NCBI GenBank assembly: GCA_036365515.1
Contig: CM070877.1
Location: forward strand, 72,724,022-72,788,021
Length of the DNA stretch: 64,000 nucleotides
Source of the DNA: Torymus aiolomorphi
Lineage: Eukaryota > Arthropoda > Insecta > Hymenoptera > Torymidae
Direction of reading: 5' to 3'
Under the pieces are notes generated by a model, which ran no database searches, was not told where the DNA came from, and worked only from the letters and a program-made list of their open reading frames with translations. Positions 45,833 through 56,560 of this stretch are shown here, one piece after another. The position numbers were made by a program, and so were the translations under genes. Position 1 is the first letter of the stretch, and every line of letters starts with the position of its first letter.

Positions 45833-45863
45833 CTGAAGAGGTCGACAAACCTGTCGACGAAAC
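45833..45863 (+). ncRNA. Hammerhead-ribozyme-like core (PLE2, 3' terminal segment)
   Basis: CTGAAGAG, GTCGAC-AAACCT-GTCGAC (perfect 6-bp stem II), GAAACGTTGC, followed by ACTACTTAACATCGTAGTC, in which ACTAC and GTAGT can pair. Confidence 0.6.
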
Positions 45864-46019
45864 GTTGCAACTACTTAACATCGTAGTCTATTTTCTTTCC
45901 TGCTCCCAACGGATCTGGTCAGAATTGACCAAAACAACAATTTTTAGGTTTTTTATATTATTATTATTATTATCATTATTATTATTATTATTATTATACT
46001 ATTCACTAATGGTTAAAAA

Positions 46020-46345
46020 CTGTTTTCGAAATCGAAAAAATTTCTCACGTAGAATTTTCATGTACAGATCACATTTCTATCATCGGTATTGACTGATCTA
46101 AAACTTTTTATACCTCAACAAATTTCAAAACATCGTGTTCTAGGAAAAAACTGCAATTTTTTGGTTTTCTCGGGAAAATTCTATATGTAGGCATTAGAAA
46201 ATCAAAGAAGTTGCAAGCACATCTTGTAGCTTTTACAAAAAGTAAGGTTTAAAAAAAAAACATTTTCGATACGATGCGATTTCAGAGAGAGAGGAATTTT
46301 GTCCCACGAGAGTTTCATCTGCTACACTGTGTGCCGAGGCGAGGC
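46020..46345 (+). repeat. Dispersed repeat X, copy 2
   Basis: Inverted match to 4735-5063. It begins just beyond the (ATT)n tract at 45,955-46,000 and ends near GTTTCATCTGCTACACTGTG. Confidence 0.7.
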
Positions 46346-47287
46346 ACGCGCCGTCGCGTGTCGAAATTATATACAGGCTTTTGACTCTCGAAAATCACTT
46401 AGTTAATATTCATTTTCTGAATTCCTCATTAAATCGTCAGAAAAAGGAGCAATAGTATAAATTTTCTTAAAATAAAAAAATTAAATTTTAAATATAATAT
46501 TATTCTTTTATAAAATATTATTAAACAAAATTATACAAATTACAAAAGTATTGAAAGTGTAAAATTCACAAATGTTTTTATACATGGTTGCTTGCGCGTG
46601 AGTATCTCTTGAATAAATTAAATTATTCAAATAGGATTCGTTATGAATGAAATCTTTATGATAAGAAGGAAATCATCGGGTGGGTGGAAAGAAGGTTCTG
46701 TCTCAACAAAGTGCGTGAAAAGGTGGATTCCAAACGAGCGCGTAAGAAGGTACCATCTCGCTGCTATAAGAGGTACGAGATGGTGCCTTAAGTAACAGAA
46801 ATTATTGCTGTCTTTATTTAGAGAGTAATAATCTGCGGCGCGCAAGAACGCGACCGCTTACACACTCCCCTCGGAGTGCCAACGTCGAAAACAATTTTAA
46901 CTTTAAATTTACATTATTTTGAGATGCTTACAACTACAGTTAATTTACCATCACAGCATTTATTACAATACCCAGATAATATTATGACGGCACTGTGCTG
47001 CCAACGTGCGGCATGGTGTGGAGTATGCGTGATGGCATAGAGATGTCCAGCTGTCATGTTACATGGACGTCACTGTGCACGTACGGCGTCGTTTGAACGT
47101 CATGCTCACAATTTGTCAGTATTTTGGAAAGCATGATGCAGACATAATGCCGTCAAATATTAAATAAGTGTGCCATCAATATGTAGCTTGTAATTTATTA
47201 TTGAGGATATAAATTAAAATTTACAATAAAAACACAAATTATATAGACTTCCAATATCATAAATCATTTTATTATGACTATAATAAA
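46346..47287. other. Intergenic, nothing recognised
   Basis: AT-rich on the left, with a more GC-rich part at 46,660-47,110. The short minus-strand frame at 46,627-46,845 has no known features. The last bases TATAATAAA (47,279-47,287) could be the left target duplication of PLE3. Confidence 0.4.
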
Positions 47288-47369
47288 CGTTGTGTAATAG
47301 TTGATTGATCTGACGGAGGCGATGAAGGGGAAATAAAAAAAATAAGATTTCCTTGTTACTTGAAGCAAC

Positions 47370-47401
47370 GTTTCGTTGGCTCGGTCTGCCAACCTCTTCA
47401 G
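47370..47401 (-). ncRNA. Hammerhead-ribozyme-like core (PLE3, inverted copy)
   Basis: Minus strand: CTGAAGAG, GTTGGC-AGACCGA-GCCAAC (perfect 6-bp stem II), GAAACGTTGC, then TTCAAGTAAC. Confidence 0.6.
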
Positions 47402-47645
47402 GCTAAATTTATTAAAAAAACAAAATTACAAAATTGTTATAACAATAAATAATCAAAACTCTCGCTCGCTTTAACAATAATAATTCCTACTTCTTCCTAG
47501 TGTTCGGTGATACACTAATCGTCAACGTAAGCGAATAAAACGATATCACGCAGTATTTATAGTCGAAAATTATCAAACTGTTGGTGTATGAGTTTGTAAA
47601 CAAGACACATATATACATATACAGCAAAAACAAAGATACATATGA

Positions 47646-48197
47646 TCAGTTTAAAAACCTCAATAAGGGAAAATACGAGGCGTTTAAAAATTTAACGTCT
47701 TCTATTTTGTTAATGTTATTATTATTACATTTAATATGAAACATTTCTAACAATAAACGCTTTTTATAATTAGGCTTCTGGTCTAAAACTTTCGTATTCT
47801 CCCAGTCAAAATCATGCCGAAAATTGGTTTTGTGTCTTGAAACAACTGCATCTGGATTTTTGTTGTTACCGTGTTCGGCAATCCTAGTCTTAAGGGAGCG
47901 TTTTGTTTCGCCTACATATGACGCCGAACACGATTTACAAGAAAACATATAAACTATGTTAGTACGATCCCACTTTTCAATAACGTCTTTGCCTAACTTA
48001 ATCACAGAATTAAAACTTTTTTTAACTAATGGTACGACACGAATGTTGTAAGATTTTAGAATTGTTGTGATTTTTTCAAATTGGTCGTTAAAAGGTAACG
48101 AAATGTGAGAGACAAATGTATTGTGCATAATCTGGTCTTTATGGTTTTCGTTGTATTTAATTTTGGTTAATCTTGTGTGAATATGTCTGTTAATTCT
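47646..48197 (-). pseudogene. PLE3 inverted copy: GIY-YIG C-terminal fragment
   Basis: An uninterrupted frame (185 aa if read from 48,203) with INRHIHTRLTKIKYNE, then NIVYMFSCKSCSASYVGET, KRSLKTRIAEHGN and a C-terminus KRLLLEMFHIKCNN ending FLN. It aligns to 49,200-49,716 of the plus copy and has no RT. Confidence 0.8.
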
Positions 48198-48204
48198 ATA
48201 CATA

Positions 48205-48311
48205 ATCGATGCAAAATTCCATTCAATGAAATTATTACATGCACAAAATTTTTATTTCCTAATACCCTTTTCTCTTTTGACAAAAAAATTCTATAAACAA
48301 ATATGTGGTAC
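48205..48311 (+). pseudogene. PLE3 plus copy: RT fragment left of the foldback
   Basis: IPFNEIITCTKFLFPNTLFSF and, after a one-base insertion in an A7 run near 48,285, FYKQICGT. This aligns with PLE2 just before the GTPMGSPISP block. The rest of the block is at 48,721 onward, so the foldback inserted inside an RT motif. Confidence 0.75.
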
Positions 48312-48720
48312 CATCAACTGATAAGAATTTTTCTATCGGTCTTACAGTCTTACAAATTAAATTAAAATAATTAATATCTATGGCAGTCAGATTGCCCTTG
48401 TTTATAATCACCCCCGCAGAATCTAAAATAAAAACTTAATTAAAACCTGGAAAAAACTTTGTTAGCAAAGGACGATCTGACTGCCCACCATCACCACATT
48501 GTCCAACGTTTCGAGCCCGCTCCGGCTCCTCCTCAGGGACTGTTTAATTAAGTTTTTATTTCAGATTCTGCGGGGGTGATTATAAACAAGGGCAATCTGA
48601 CTGCCATAAATATTAATTATTTTAATTTAATTTGTAAGACTGTAAGACCGATAGAAAAATTCTTATCAGTTGATAGTAAATTGCAGTCGACATAAGTAAT
48701 ATTTTTAACGAGAATATATA
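48312..48720. mobile_element. 409-bp foldback with a ribozyme-like core, inserted in PLE3 RT
   Basis: GTAC precedes it (48,308-48,311) and follows it (48,721-48,724). The arms 48,313-48,450 and 48,536-48,674 are inverted (ATCAACTGATAAGAA... and ...TTCTTATCAGTTGAT) with few mismatches. The ~85-bp loop holds a minus-strand hammerhead-like core. A 46-bp tail follows the right arm. There is no ORF. Size and ribozyme recall retrozymes (small non-autonomous hammerhead-bearing retroelements thought to be moved by PLE machinery in animals); the foldback form is not what I know for them. Confidence 0.7.
48508..48536 (-). ncRNA. Hammerhead-ribozyme-like core in the foldback
   Basis: Minus strand: CTGAGGAG, GAGCC-GGAGCG-GGCTC (perfect 5-bp stem II), GAAACGTTGG. 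Its sequence differs from PLE2 and PLE3 except at the conserved boxes and the stem pairing, which argues for conservation of structure. Confidence 0.6.
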
Positions 48721-49716
48721 GTACACCTATGGGTTCTCCTATTTCCCCATTATTTGCAGACATTGTGATGGATGACTTAGAGATCTACTGTTTACAAATT
48801 TTGAAAGAAAATCAGGATGTTCAACCGTTATTTTATTTCCGCTATGTAGATGATACGATTATGTGTATTAATAAGAAACATATAGATACTGTGATTAATA
48901 CGATTAATTCTTATAACTAAAAATTACAATTCACCTATGAACGAGAACTAGATAACAAAATTAATTTTTTAGACATTTTATTAATACGGAAAGGTAACAT
49001 GTTCATGACAGATTGGTATAATAAACCAATTTCATCGGGCCGATTAATTAATTACAATTCGTATCATCCACCACAACAAAAAATAAATATTGTGTATAAT
49101 CGCGTTGATAGGGCAATTACATTATCAAACCCAGAATTTCACACTAAAAATTTAAATATTGTGGCCAACTTGCTTAAAAAGAATAATTCAAACAAATTTA
49201 TTAACAGACATATCCACACAAGATTAACCAAAATTAAATACAACGAAAACCATAGAGACCAGATTATGCATAATACATTTGTCTCTCACATTTCGTTAAC
49301 TTTTAACGACCAATTTGAAAAAGTCGCAATAATTCTAAAATGTTACAACCTTCATGTCTTACCTTTAGTTCAAAAACGTTACTGAAAAGTAGGATCGTAC
49401 TAACATAGTTTATATGTTTTCTTGTAAATCGTATTCGGCGTCATATGTAGGCGAAACGAAACGCTCCCTTAAGACTAGAATTGCCGAACACCGTAATAAC
49501 AATAATCCAGATGCATTTGTTTCAAGACACAAAACCAATTTTCGGCATGATTTTGACTGGGAGAATGCGAAAGTTTTAGACCAGGAGCTTAACTATAAAA
49601 AGCGTTTATTGTCAGAAATGTTTCATATTAAATGTAATAATAATAACATCAACAAAAAAGAAGACGTTAAATTTTTAAACGCCTCGTATTTTCCCTTATT
49701 GAGGTTTTTAAACTGA
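48721..49716 (+). pseudogene. PLE3 plus copy: RT to GIY-YIG (broken)
   Basis: TPMGSPISPLFADIVMDDLE and FRYVDDTIMC are intact near 48,725-48,862. A TAA at 48,918 interrupts, after which the same frame continues (KINFLDILLIRKG, DWYNKPISSGRLINYN, INRHIHTRLTKIKYNE). A TGA at 49,383 breaks the linker. The GIY-YIG part (SASYVGETKRSLKTRIAEHR) runs in a frame from 49,414 to the stop at 49,716. It is inactive. Confidence 0.85.
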
Positions 49717-49752
49717 TCATATGTATCTTTGGTTTTGCTGTATATGTATATA

Positions 49753-51046
49753 CGAGGGTCATTTGACAAGTACCTAGCCTCACCGCCAGATGGTGCCACT
49801 ATCGCACCAGAAATATACTACAGTGCAGTATCTTCCTGTAAACGGTTACAGACGAAATTTCAGCCGGATCGGAGTTGTAGTTTATTTTTGAGAGCGTGTG
49901 AAAGCAAATGTGTCCGTTGATTTTTGAAAAAATGGAGAAAGAACAATATCGGTCGGTGATTCGATTCTTGTTTTTGGAAGGGAAATCGCGCAGTGAAATT
50001 AAAGAACGCTTGGATGCAGTGTATGGGGATGCTTCTCCTTCGATGGCGACCGTTAAATTTTGGTATAACGAGTTTCAACGTGGTCGTACGTCGGTTTTTG
50101 ATGATCCACGGCCAGGTGCTCCGAAAACAGCCACTACGGAGGAGAACGTGACAAAAATACACGATATCGTTTTGTCAGACCGCCGATTAAAGGTGCACGA
50201 GATAGCTGCGCTAGTAGGCATCTCAGAAGAACGCGTGTGGCATATCCTACATGAGATTTTAGGCATGAGGAAGCTGTCAGCAAGGTGGGTGCCGCGTTTG
50301 GTGACTGCAGACAACAAGCGCATCCGTGTGACCAGTTCAGAGCAGTGTTTGGAGCTGTTTAATCGCAATCCAAAAGAGTTTTTGCGTCGTTACGTGACCG
50401 TCGACGAAACATGGATTCACTACTACACTCCAGAGACCAAGGAGCAGTCAAAACAGTGGACCTTACCCGGTGAACCTGCTCCGAAGAAGGTGAAGACGGT
50501 CCCGTCGGCCGGAAAGGTGATGGCCACTGTTTTCTGGGATTCTCAAGGTGTGATTTTTATTGAGTATCTGGAAAAGGGCAAAACGGTCACAGGACAGTAC
50601 TACGCCGAACTATTGAGCCGATTTGACGCCGTGTTAGAAGAAAATCGGCCCCATTTGTCTAAAAAGAAAGTGCTTTTCCACCACGATAATGCACCGGCTC
50701 ACACTTCTGCACTCGCCACGGCTAAATTGGTCGAATTACGCTACGAACTGCTGCCCCATCCACCGTATTCTCCAGATTTGGCTCCGTGCGACTTTTTTTT
50801 GTTTCCGAACCTAAAAAATTCGCTCGCCGGGAAGAGATTCCACTCCAATAACGAAATAATCGCCGCCACGGAGGCCTATTTTGCAAACCAAGAGAAAACA
50901 TTTTTTTCAACGGGGTTAAAAAAATTGGAACACCGCTGGACCAAGTGTATTCAACTAAAAGGAGACTACATTGAAAAATAAATTTTATTTTTTGTAAAAT
51001 TTTGGTGTTTTCATTTGTAGGCTAGGTACTTATCAAATGACCCTCG
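49753..51046 (+). mobile_element. Complete mariner element, 1294 bp
   Basis: 28-bp terminal inverted repeats CGAGGGTCATTTGA.AAGTAC... differ at one base. TA dinucleotides at 49,751-49,752 and 51,047-51,048 are the target duplication. It is inserted in the non-coding end of PLE3, whose matching sequence resumes with TGTGTCTTGTTTACAAACTC. Confidence 0.95.
49932..50981 (+). CDS. Mariner transposase, intact
   Basis: About 349 aa from ATG 49,932 (MEKEQYRSVIRFLFLEGKS); an in-frame ATG at 49,908 would add eight residues, but family members start like the shorter form. N-terminal paired helix-turn-helix DNA-binding region (about residues 5-110, with FWYNEFQRGRTSVFDDPRPG linking the two halves), then the WVPRLV linker. 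The DDE/D catalytic domain follows, with the three Asp in VTVDETWIHYY, FHHDNAPAHTS and YSPDLAPCDFFLF (34 residues between the last two: DD34D). No stop or frameshift. It cuts and pastes the element at TA sites. Subfamily not resolved; the protein resembles the mellifera/irritans groups. Confidence 0.95.
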   Translation: MEKEQYRSVIRFLFLEGKSRSEIKERLDAVYGDASPSMATVKFWYNEFQRGRTSVFDDPRPGAPKTATTEENVTKIHDIVLSDRRLKVHEIAALVGISEERVWHILHEILGMRKLSARWVPRLVTADNKRIRVTSSEQCLELFNRNPKEFLRRYVTVDETWIHYYTPETKEQSKQWTLPGEPAPKKVKTVPSAGKVMATVFWDSQGVIFIEYLEKGKTVTGQYYAELLSRFDAVLEENRPHLSKKKVLFHHDNAPAHTSALATAKLVELRYELLPHPPYSPDLAPCDFFLFPNLKNSLAGKRFHSNNEIIAATEAYFANQEKTFFSTGLKKLEHRWTKCIQLKGDYIEK

Positions 51047-51048
51047 TA

Positions 51049-51404
51049 TGTGTCTTGTTTACAAACTCATGCACCAACACTCTGGTAATTTTCGACTATA
51101 AATACTGCGTGATATCGTTTTATTTGCTTACGTTGACGATTAGTGTACCATCGAACACTAGGAAAAGGTAGGAATTGTTATTGTTAAAATGAGCGAGAGT
51201 TTTGATATTTATTGTTATAACAATTTTGTAATTTTTTTTTAATAAATTTAGCCTGAAGAGGTAGGCAGACCGAAGCAACGAAACGTTGCTTCAAGTAACA
51301 AGGAAATCTTATGTTTTTGATTTCCATTTCATCGCCTCCGTCAGATCGATCAACTATTACACAACACATAAAACTGAGAGTGCGCTTTGATATTCATTTC
51401 AGAT
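51049..51404 (+). mobile_element. PLE3 terminal region after the mariner
   Basis: It matches the inverted copy at 47,288-47,640. A hammerhead-like core at 51,253-51,284 has the two conserved boxes, but its stem II has lost pairs (GTAGGC against GCAAC). Confidence 0.7.
51253..51284 (+). ncRNA. Hammerhead-ribozyme-like core (PLE3, degenerate stem)
   Basis: CTGAAGAG and GAAACGTTGC are kept, while stem II has at least two mismatches compared with the copy at 47,370-47,401. Confidence 0.45.
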
Positions 51405-51413
51405 TATAATAAA

Positions 51414-52224
51414 TATATTATAAATAATGCGTACAACTGTTCTTCAAATGAAACAATATTGCTAAATTTTACAATAAAAGAGTATTTAAACATAAATTAT
51501 ACTTTATGTTTAAATACTTATAAACTTTGTTAATTTGTTATTTTGAATGTAACTATAATTAAAAGTATAAGTTAAATTATAATATTAATATAATTTTAAT
51601 TATATAATAAAAAACCGCTGTCAATTCATTGGCCCGTGGCTTTCTCAAACTTAATTTTCTTATTCCTTTAATTAAGTTTTAATAACAAAATATATAATTA
51701 TTGCAAAAATTTATGACAAAATTATAATTACATTCATTTATGAAGATTAAAAAGTATTAATTTTTAAATTATGTATAAAATTTGAATAAAATAATAGGTC
51801 TGATTTCTTTTTTTAAATTATGTGTGAAAAATAAATAAAATAATTGATTGTAATATCGTCAAAACCTTTTAAAATTCCTAAATAACCTTTACTTCAAATC
51901 AAGGAGCGCGGGAGCGCTCCGAAGGCAAGTATAGAAGAAGCCTAAAGCCTAATACATTGAAATGGGTGTACGAAAAATTCAAGGCGCTTTTACGTATATT
52001 GCGTTAGTTTTTACTATATAACGTATCAATCTTAATCGAAAGCCATTTTATTGCTCTACTCAAATCAAAAGGTTTTATTTAAAAAGATTATCTCGTTCAA
52101 AAAATATAGAGAGCTGAATTTTTGTGTGTGCTGTTTCCTTTCGGAACTTTTCTTCATGGTTTTAAGATATCCGGTTTGCAGCTCTTACGACACTTCCGGT
52201 TGTCGTCTATCTTACGCTTGTATA

Positions 52225-52293
<69 letters not shown>

Positions 52294-52789
52294 CCGTGTC
52301 TGTGCGACGGCGACCTAACCTTACACATCTTTACACTTTACACATTATATGTATATGTTTACATTATAATAATATAAATCGTGGATTCATCGTGTATATT
52401 CAAAATCAAAGATCTCAGAAAGTCAACTGATGAAAAGAATTTTTTTATATCTACAGAATCAACGAGGCACATAACTTTTTTTAGATGAGTATTATTAAAT
52501 GGCTAAATAATGTTAAAATATGAAAGAATTGATACTTTGTGAGAATTATTTTAATTATTTTTTTACAGATATACAAGAAAATTTTTTTGGAATCTTTGAA
52601 TGAATATCAATGGCCAATATCGGTCATGTGTCTTGATAATATTAGATAATGTGGGATAATAATATGCATTTTTCTTGGCAAAATCTTCTGTCAAGTGAAG
52701 TAAATCTGTGAGCTTTTCTGTCAACCGAATATAGTTAGAATATAATTCCTGCAACGAGTTCATATTGTACGTGAGTAAATGTTAATAAA
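51414..52789. other. AT-rich intergenic stretch
   Basis: It contains the PLE2 target-site relative near 51,610-51,660 and a (TA)n tract at 52,224-52,291. No gene was recognised. Confidence 0.5.
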
Positions 52790-53011
52790 CAATGGAAATT
52801 TTAGCATAGAGAACGAAATATCGGCTATTTGTGAAATTACTTGTTTTTGTATAACATAAAACCTTGATGTTTTCCAGTGAAATAAATTTGTGGACTTTTA
52901 TGTCAATAAAATACAGATCATTTTGACAGCTTTTGTTATATAAATACATAAATTGCATTATATATAAATTTATAAATATATAAATTTATATAAATATAAG
53001 TTTATAAATAT

Positions 53012-54075
53012 AAATTTTATAAACAAATATTCGGATCAGCTATGGGTAATCCCATAAGCCCAATTTTATCTGACATAGTTATGGATGATTTGGAAACAGA
53101 GTGTATCAATAAATTGAATTTCAAACCAATGTTTTATTTTCGCTACGTCGATGACATTGTGGTATGTATACCAAAAAACTCTATCGATCACACTTTAAAT
53201 ACTTTTAATGCTTATGATAATAACTTACAATTCACCGTAGAAATTTCACAAAACAATAGCTTCAATTTCTTAGATATTAAAATTATAATAAACAATCAGA
53301 GACAACTAATCACAAATTGGTACTAAAAACCTACTTTTTCAGGACGCTATCTGAATTATAATTCGCACCATCCTCTCAGCAATAAAATAGCGATTATTTA
53401 TTGCCTTGTTGATAGAGCCATAAAGTTATCACCCAAAAATTTCCATAACCAAAATGTCTCATTCATAAAAAAAGTTTTAAGACAAAATAATTATCCACAA
53501 AACTTAATAGATTTTCACATAAAAAAGCGACTGAAAAAGATAAGGTTTGCAGAGAAACCAAAAAATACTGTCAAAAACTATAAAGCTATCATTAGTTTAC
53601 CGTTTGTAAAAGAATTGGAAGGTTTGCAAAGAAATTTTTTAAAAAATATAGCACAAAAGTAGTATATAGCGCAAAAAATAAATTAAATAACATTATAAAA
53701 CTTGCCAAAGATAAAAATGAAATGTGTAATAATGCGAATGTTGTGTACAAAATAAATTGTAAAGATTGCAATGCTTCATACGTCGGACAGACTAGTAGAC
53801 GGTTGAAGGTCAGAATAAAAGAGCACGCAATGAAATACGCTGATAAAGATGAAAATTCTGGATTATTCACACATACAAAAGAAAATAGCCACTCGATTGA
53901 TTTCAACGATATTAAAATTTTAGATAGAGAAATAAATAATGGGAAGAGACTCTTCACCGAAGCACTCTTGATATACACACAAAAAAACTATTTGAACAAG
54001 CAGTACGAAATAAACAGATTACCTAATGAATATAATTCTTTCATAAAGAATTGCGATGTTCTGGCTTTAAAATAA
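53012..54075 (+). pseudogene. PLE5 RT and GIY-YIG remnant
   Basis: FGSAMGNPISPILSDIVMDD and FRYVDDIVV are at about 53,030-53,165. The frame meets a TAA at 53,324 and continues (PTFSGRYLNYN). A shift occurs near 53,630. GIY-YIG (NVVYKINCKDCNASYVGQ, TSRRLKVRIKEHA) is intact in 53,722-54,075, ending DVLALK. It is closest to PLE1 among the copies here. Confidence 0.85.
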
Positions 54076-54408
54076 CAAAAATACCGTTTCAACGCCTCAA
54101 GAAGGTCTTCCTCTCCCCTGTCGCTAGCACTGTAAGGGGCGGCTTCCCTACCATTTGTATTTACAATACGTTGATACAGTATTAGTGTCCATCTCTGTGA
54201 CATAATTTAATATACATGTACATTTTTAGATATATAAGCTCGATCGCAATGTAAAAACAAACTATTGACAAGCGGAATTGCTCCCCGCGAAAATACTTTG
54301 ATTATCACGACTACTTGTAAGTTTTAAGTTTTGTTATTGCCAAACTGAAATTTTTGCGTTGAATATTGGTGTGTAAAATTATTTGTTAATTTTTATTTAA
54401 TTAGTTTC

Positions 54409-54439
54409 CTGAAGAGGGATCGAATAAAGTGTCCGAAAC
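54409..54439 (+). ncRNA. Hammerhead-ribozyme-like core (PLE5)
   Basis: CTGAAGAG, GGAT...GTCC (weak 4-pair stem II), GAAACGTCG. It has the same place in the element as the PLE1 core. Confidence 0.5.
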
Positions 54440-54920
54440 GTCGAACGAGAAAAATGTGTTTTTATTTATCCATAATAAATAAGAGCACTAATTTGGTATG
54501 GATGGCCAGTGGATTCTAAAATTATCATTATGCATTATATATAATTCAACAAATTTGTCAAATTAAAACACGGAAATAGTGAGTTACAAGATCACAAGTA
54601 TTTGTATCTTTGACATGAAAGAATGCAGTTTTAGTGTACTTAATAACAGTGTAGATATCAAAGTTTGAAATAATAATTTTTATGGAACTTTCTTAAAACA
54701 TTGTAGTTCTTGGTTTAAATCATCTAAACAAAATTTATGTGGAGCATTTCTGACAGCTGATTATGACAATTAAGATAATAAGGAGATATTGAATTATTAA
54801 AACCCAGAAATAGTGAGATTTAAGATTTTTTCAGATTATTAGAAGTGCATCATGCTCAAGTATTTTATATATACACAAAAATTATATTAATATTTTTTTT
54901 AATTACATTAATTCTTTCAG

Positions 54921-55080
54921 ATTCAGACTTCACTTCATTTTTTGCTTAAAATGCAAATGCTTGAAGATATTAACATCAAAACAAACACACTAAAAATTGA
55001 TAAAGTTCATTGCATGTCAATGCGTCAAAGAATGAATTATCAAGTGCCAAACAACGTGCCAACATATTACGAAACTGTTT
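54921..55080 (+). pseudogene. Possible decayed exon (duplicated)
   Basis: It follows a good splice acceptor (TTAATTCTTTCAG) and stays open for ~50 codons, with KTNTLKIDKVHCMSMRQRMN. The second copy at about 56,364 keeps VHCMS.RQRM but is frame-broken upstream. The protein is not recognised. Exon status rests only on the acceptor and on the partial conservation. Confidence 0.3.
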
Positions 55081-55208
55081 AGCCTGTATCTTATTTTCAT
55101 AGATAACTTTAATTGTTTGTGGTTTACGTTAGTTGTTATGATAAGACACATATTCATTCCTTACAAATTTTTCTTGTTGGATGATGTGAATTAATCATTA
55201 TTATGCAG

Positions 55209-55367
55209 TGAGGCCACCAAAAGATTATGTTCAAGTCTGTAAAAGCATGCAACCTCCTGTAGTAAAGACAAGAAGAAATACTGTTGCAGATATTCCTCTA
55301 GCAGAGCCTCGTTCTACTTTATGGTGTTTTAATTATCGATGCTTTATTGACCTTATGATTTCTAAAG
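55209..55367 (+). CDS. Possible internal host exon, product unrecognised
   Basis: A 159-nt segment between an acceptor (TTATGCAG) and a donor (AAAG followed by GTAACC), open in one frame with phase 1 on both sides. It encodes PPKDYVQVCKSMQPPVVKTR and, further on, RSTLWCFNYRCFIDLM. The composition is less AT-rich than the surroundings. It is not part of the repeats noted around it. I cannot name the family. Confidence 0.4.
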
Positions 55368-56560
55368 GTAACCTAGCATTATTAAAACCCGAAAATAGTG
55401 AGATGTAATATATTCTCAGATTTTATTTTATAAGTACATCATGCTCAAGTATTTTATATCAAAAAGTTATATTCATACAAGAATGTCAAGAAAGCTTTTA
55501 TTCTCAGTGATTTAGTTCATAAACTGGTTGTGATTTTAGTTTTACAAGATTATGTGTGGGTTATTAATTTAAGTATAGTAGTTTCAATCAATAATAATTT
55601 CAAGAAGTTATATCTGCCATAAAAGAATATCGAGAAAGCTTTTTTTTTCTCATAATGATTCTTAGTTTATTAACTTTTGTTTTTAATTTTATAAGATGTG
55701 TAGCAAGTGAGAATTTCAACAAATCCAAGTGTTTAGAATAATATGATTAATGATTGGCTTATGGTGAGAGGTGCCAAATGTTTCATAGGAGCCATCTGTT
55801 CTGTAAATATTACAGAACATATAACTATTGACAAATTATTTTGAAAACATGAAAATTAGCATAGAGAAAGAAACATCGATTTATGAAATAACTTGGACTT
55901 GTAAGATAAAAACAACATATTGCTCTCCAGTGAAGTGAAGTACATCTGTGAACTTTTCCATCAGTGAAATATACGTCAGTTTATCTATTTTGCCAATTGT
56001 GTTTAAAAACACGCAAATAGTGAGATGCAAGATCAGAAGTATTTGTATCTTTGAAATAAAAAATGCAGTTTTTTCAGTGTAGTAACAGTGTAGATATCAA
56101 AGTTTGCAATAATAATTTTTGGAAAACTGTCTTAAAACATTGCATTTCTTGGTTTAGAAATGTTTTCAGAAGAAGACTTGAACTAGTAAAATAATGTAAA
56201 TTTATGTAGAGTATATTTCTGACAGCTGATTATGACAATTAAAACAAGGATACCCAAGAATTAGTAAAACCAGGAAACAGTCAGATGTAAGATTTTTTCA
56301 GATAGAAGTGCATCAAAACCCAAGAAGTATATAAATATTTTTTAATTACATTAATCCTTTCAGACTAAGGCTTCACTCTGTTTATTGCGACCTAAAAACA
56401 AACACACTAGAAATTGATGAAGTTCATTGCATGTCAGTGCGTCAAAGAATGGATTACCAAGTATTTCAATAGTGACATTAATAATTCATTATTTTGAGAA
56501 AATTTAAAACGCAAACTTATTAGCAAACTTTTTATACTGTGTCTTCTGAATTTCATAGAT

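Larger units (their letters stand above)
47288..51404 (+). mobile_element. PLE3: Penelope-like element with inverted head copy and two nested insertions
   Basis: Same plan as PLE2: an inverted truncated copy (47,288-about 48,197), then a plus-strand copy (about 48,205-51,404) interrupted by a 409-bp foldback at 48,312-48,720 and a mariner at 49,753-51,046. The outer arms match: TTGTGTAATAGTTGATTGATC on the left, with its complement near 51,345-51,370. TATAATAAA at 47,279 and 51,405 is a possible 9-bp target duplication, not certain. Confidence 0.8.
52968..54530 (+). mobile_element. PLE5: 5'-truncated Penelope-like element
   Basis: TGCATTATATATAA at 52,954-52,967 and 54,531-54,544 is a 14-bp target duplication. 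Coding homology starts abruptly at about 53,012 after an AT-rich filler. The end matches the end of PLE1. It is truncated as expected from incomplete reverse transcription. Confidence 0.85.
52790..56560 (+). repeat. Tandem duplication of ~1.45 kb, first copy carrying PLE5
   Basis: Blocks at 52,800-52,925, 54,565-54,720 and 54,900-55,045 correspond to 55,855-55,985, 56,008-56,165 and 56,345-56,470. The spacing is ~1440 bp once PLE5 is removed. A motif AAAAC..(G/A)AAATAGTGAGATG(T/C)AAGAT occurs five times in the region. Confidence 0.65.
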
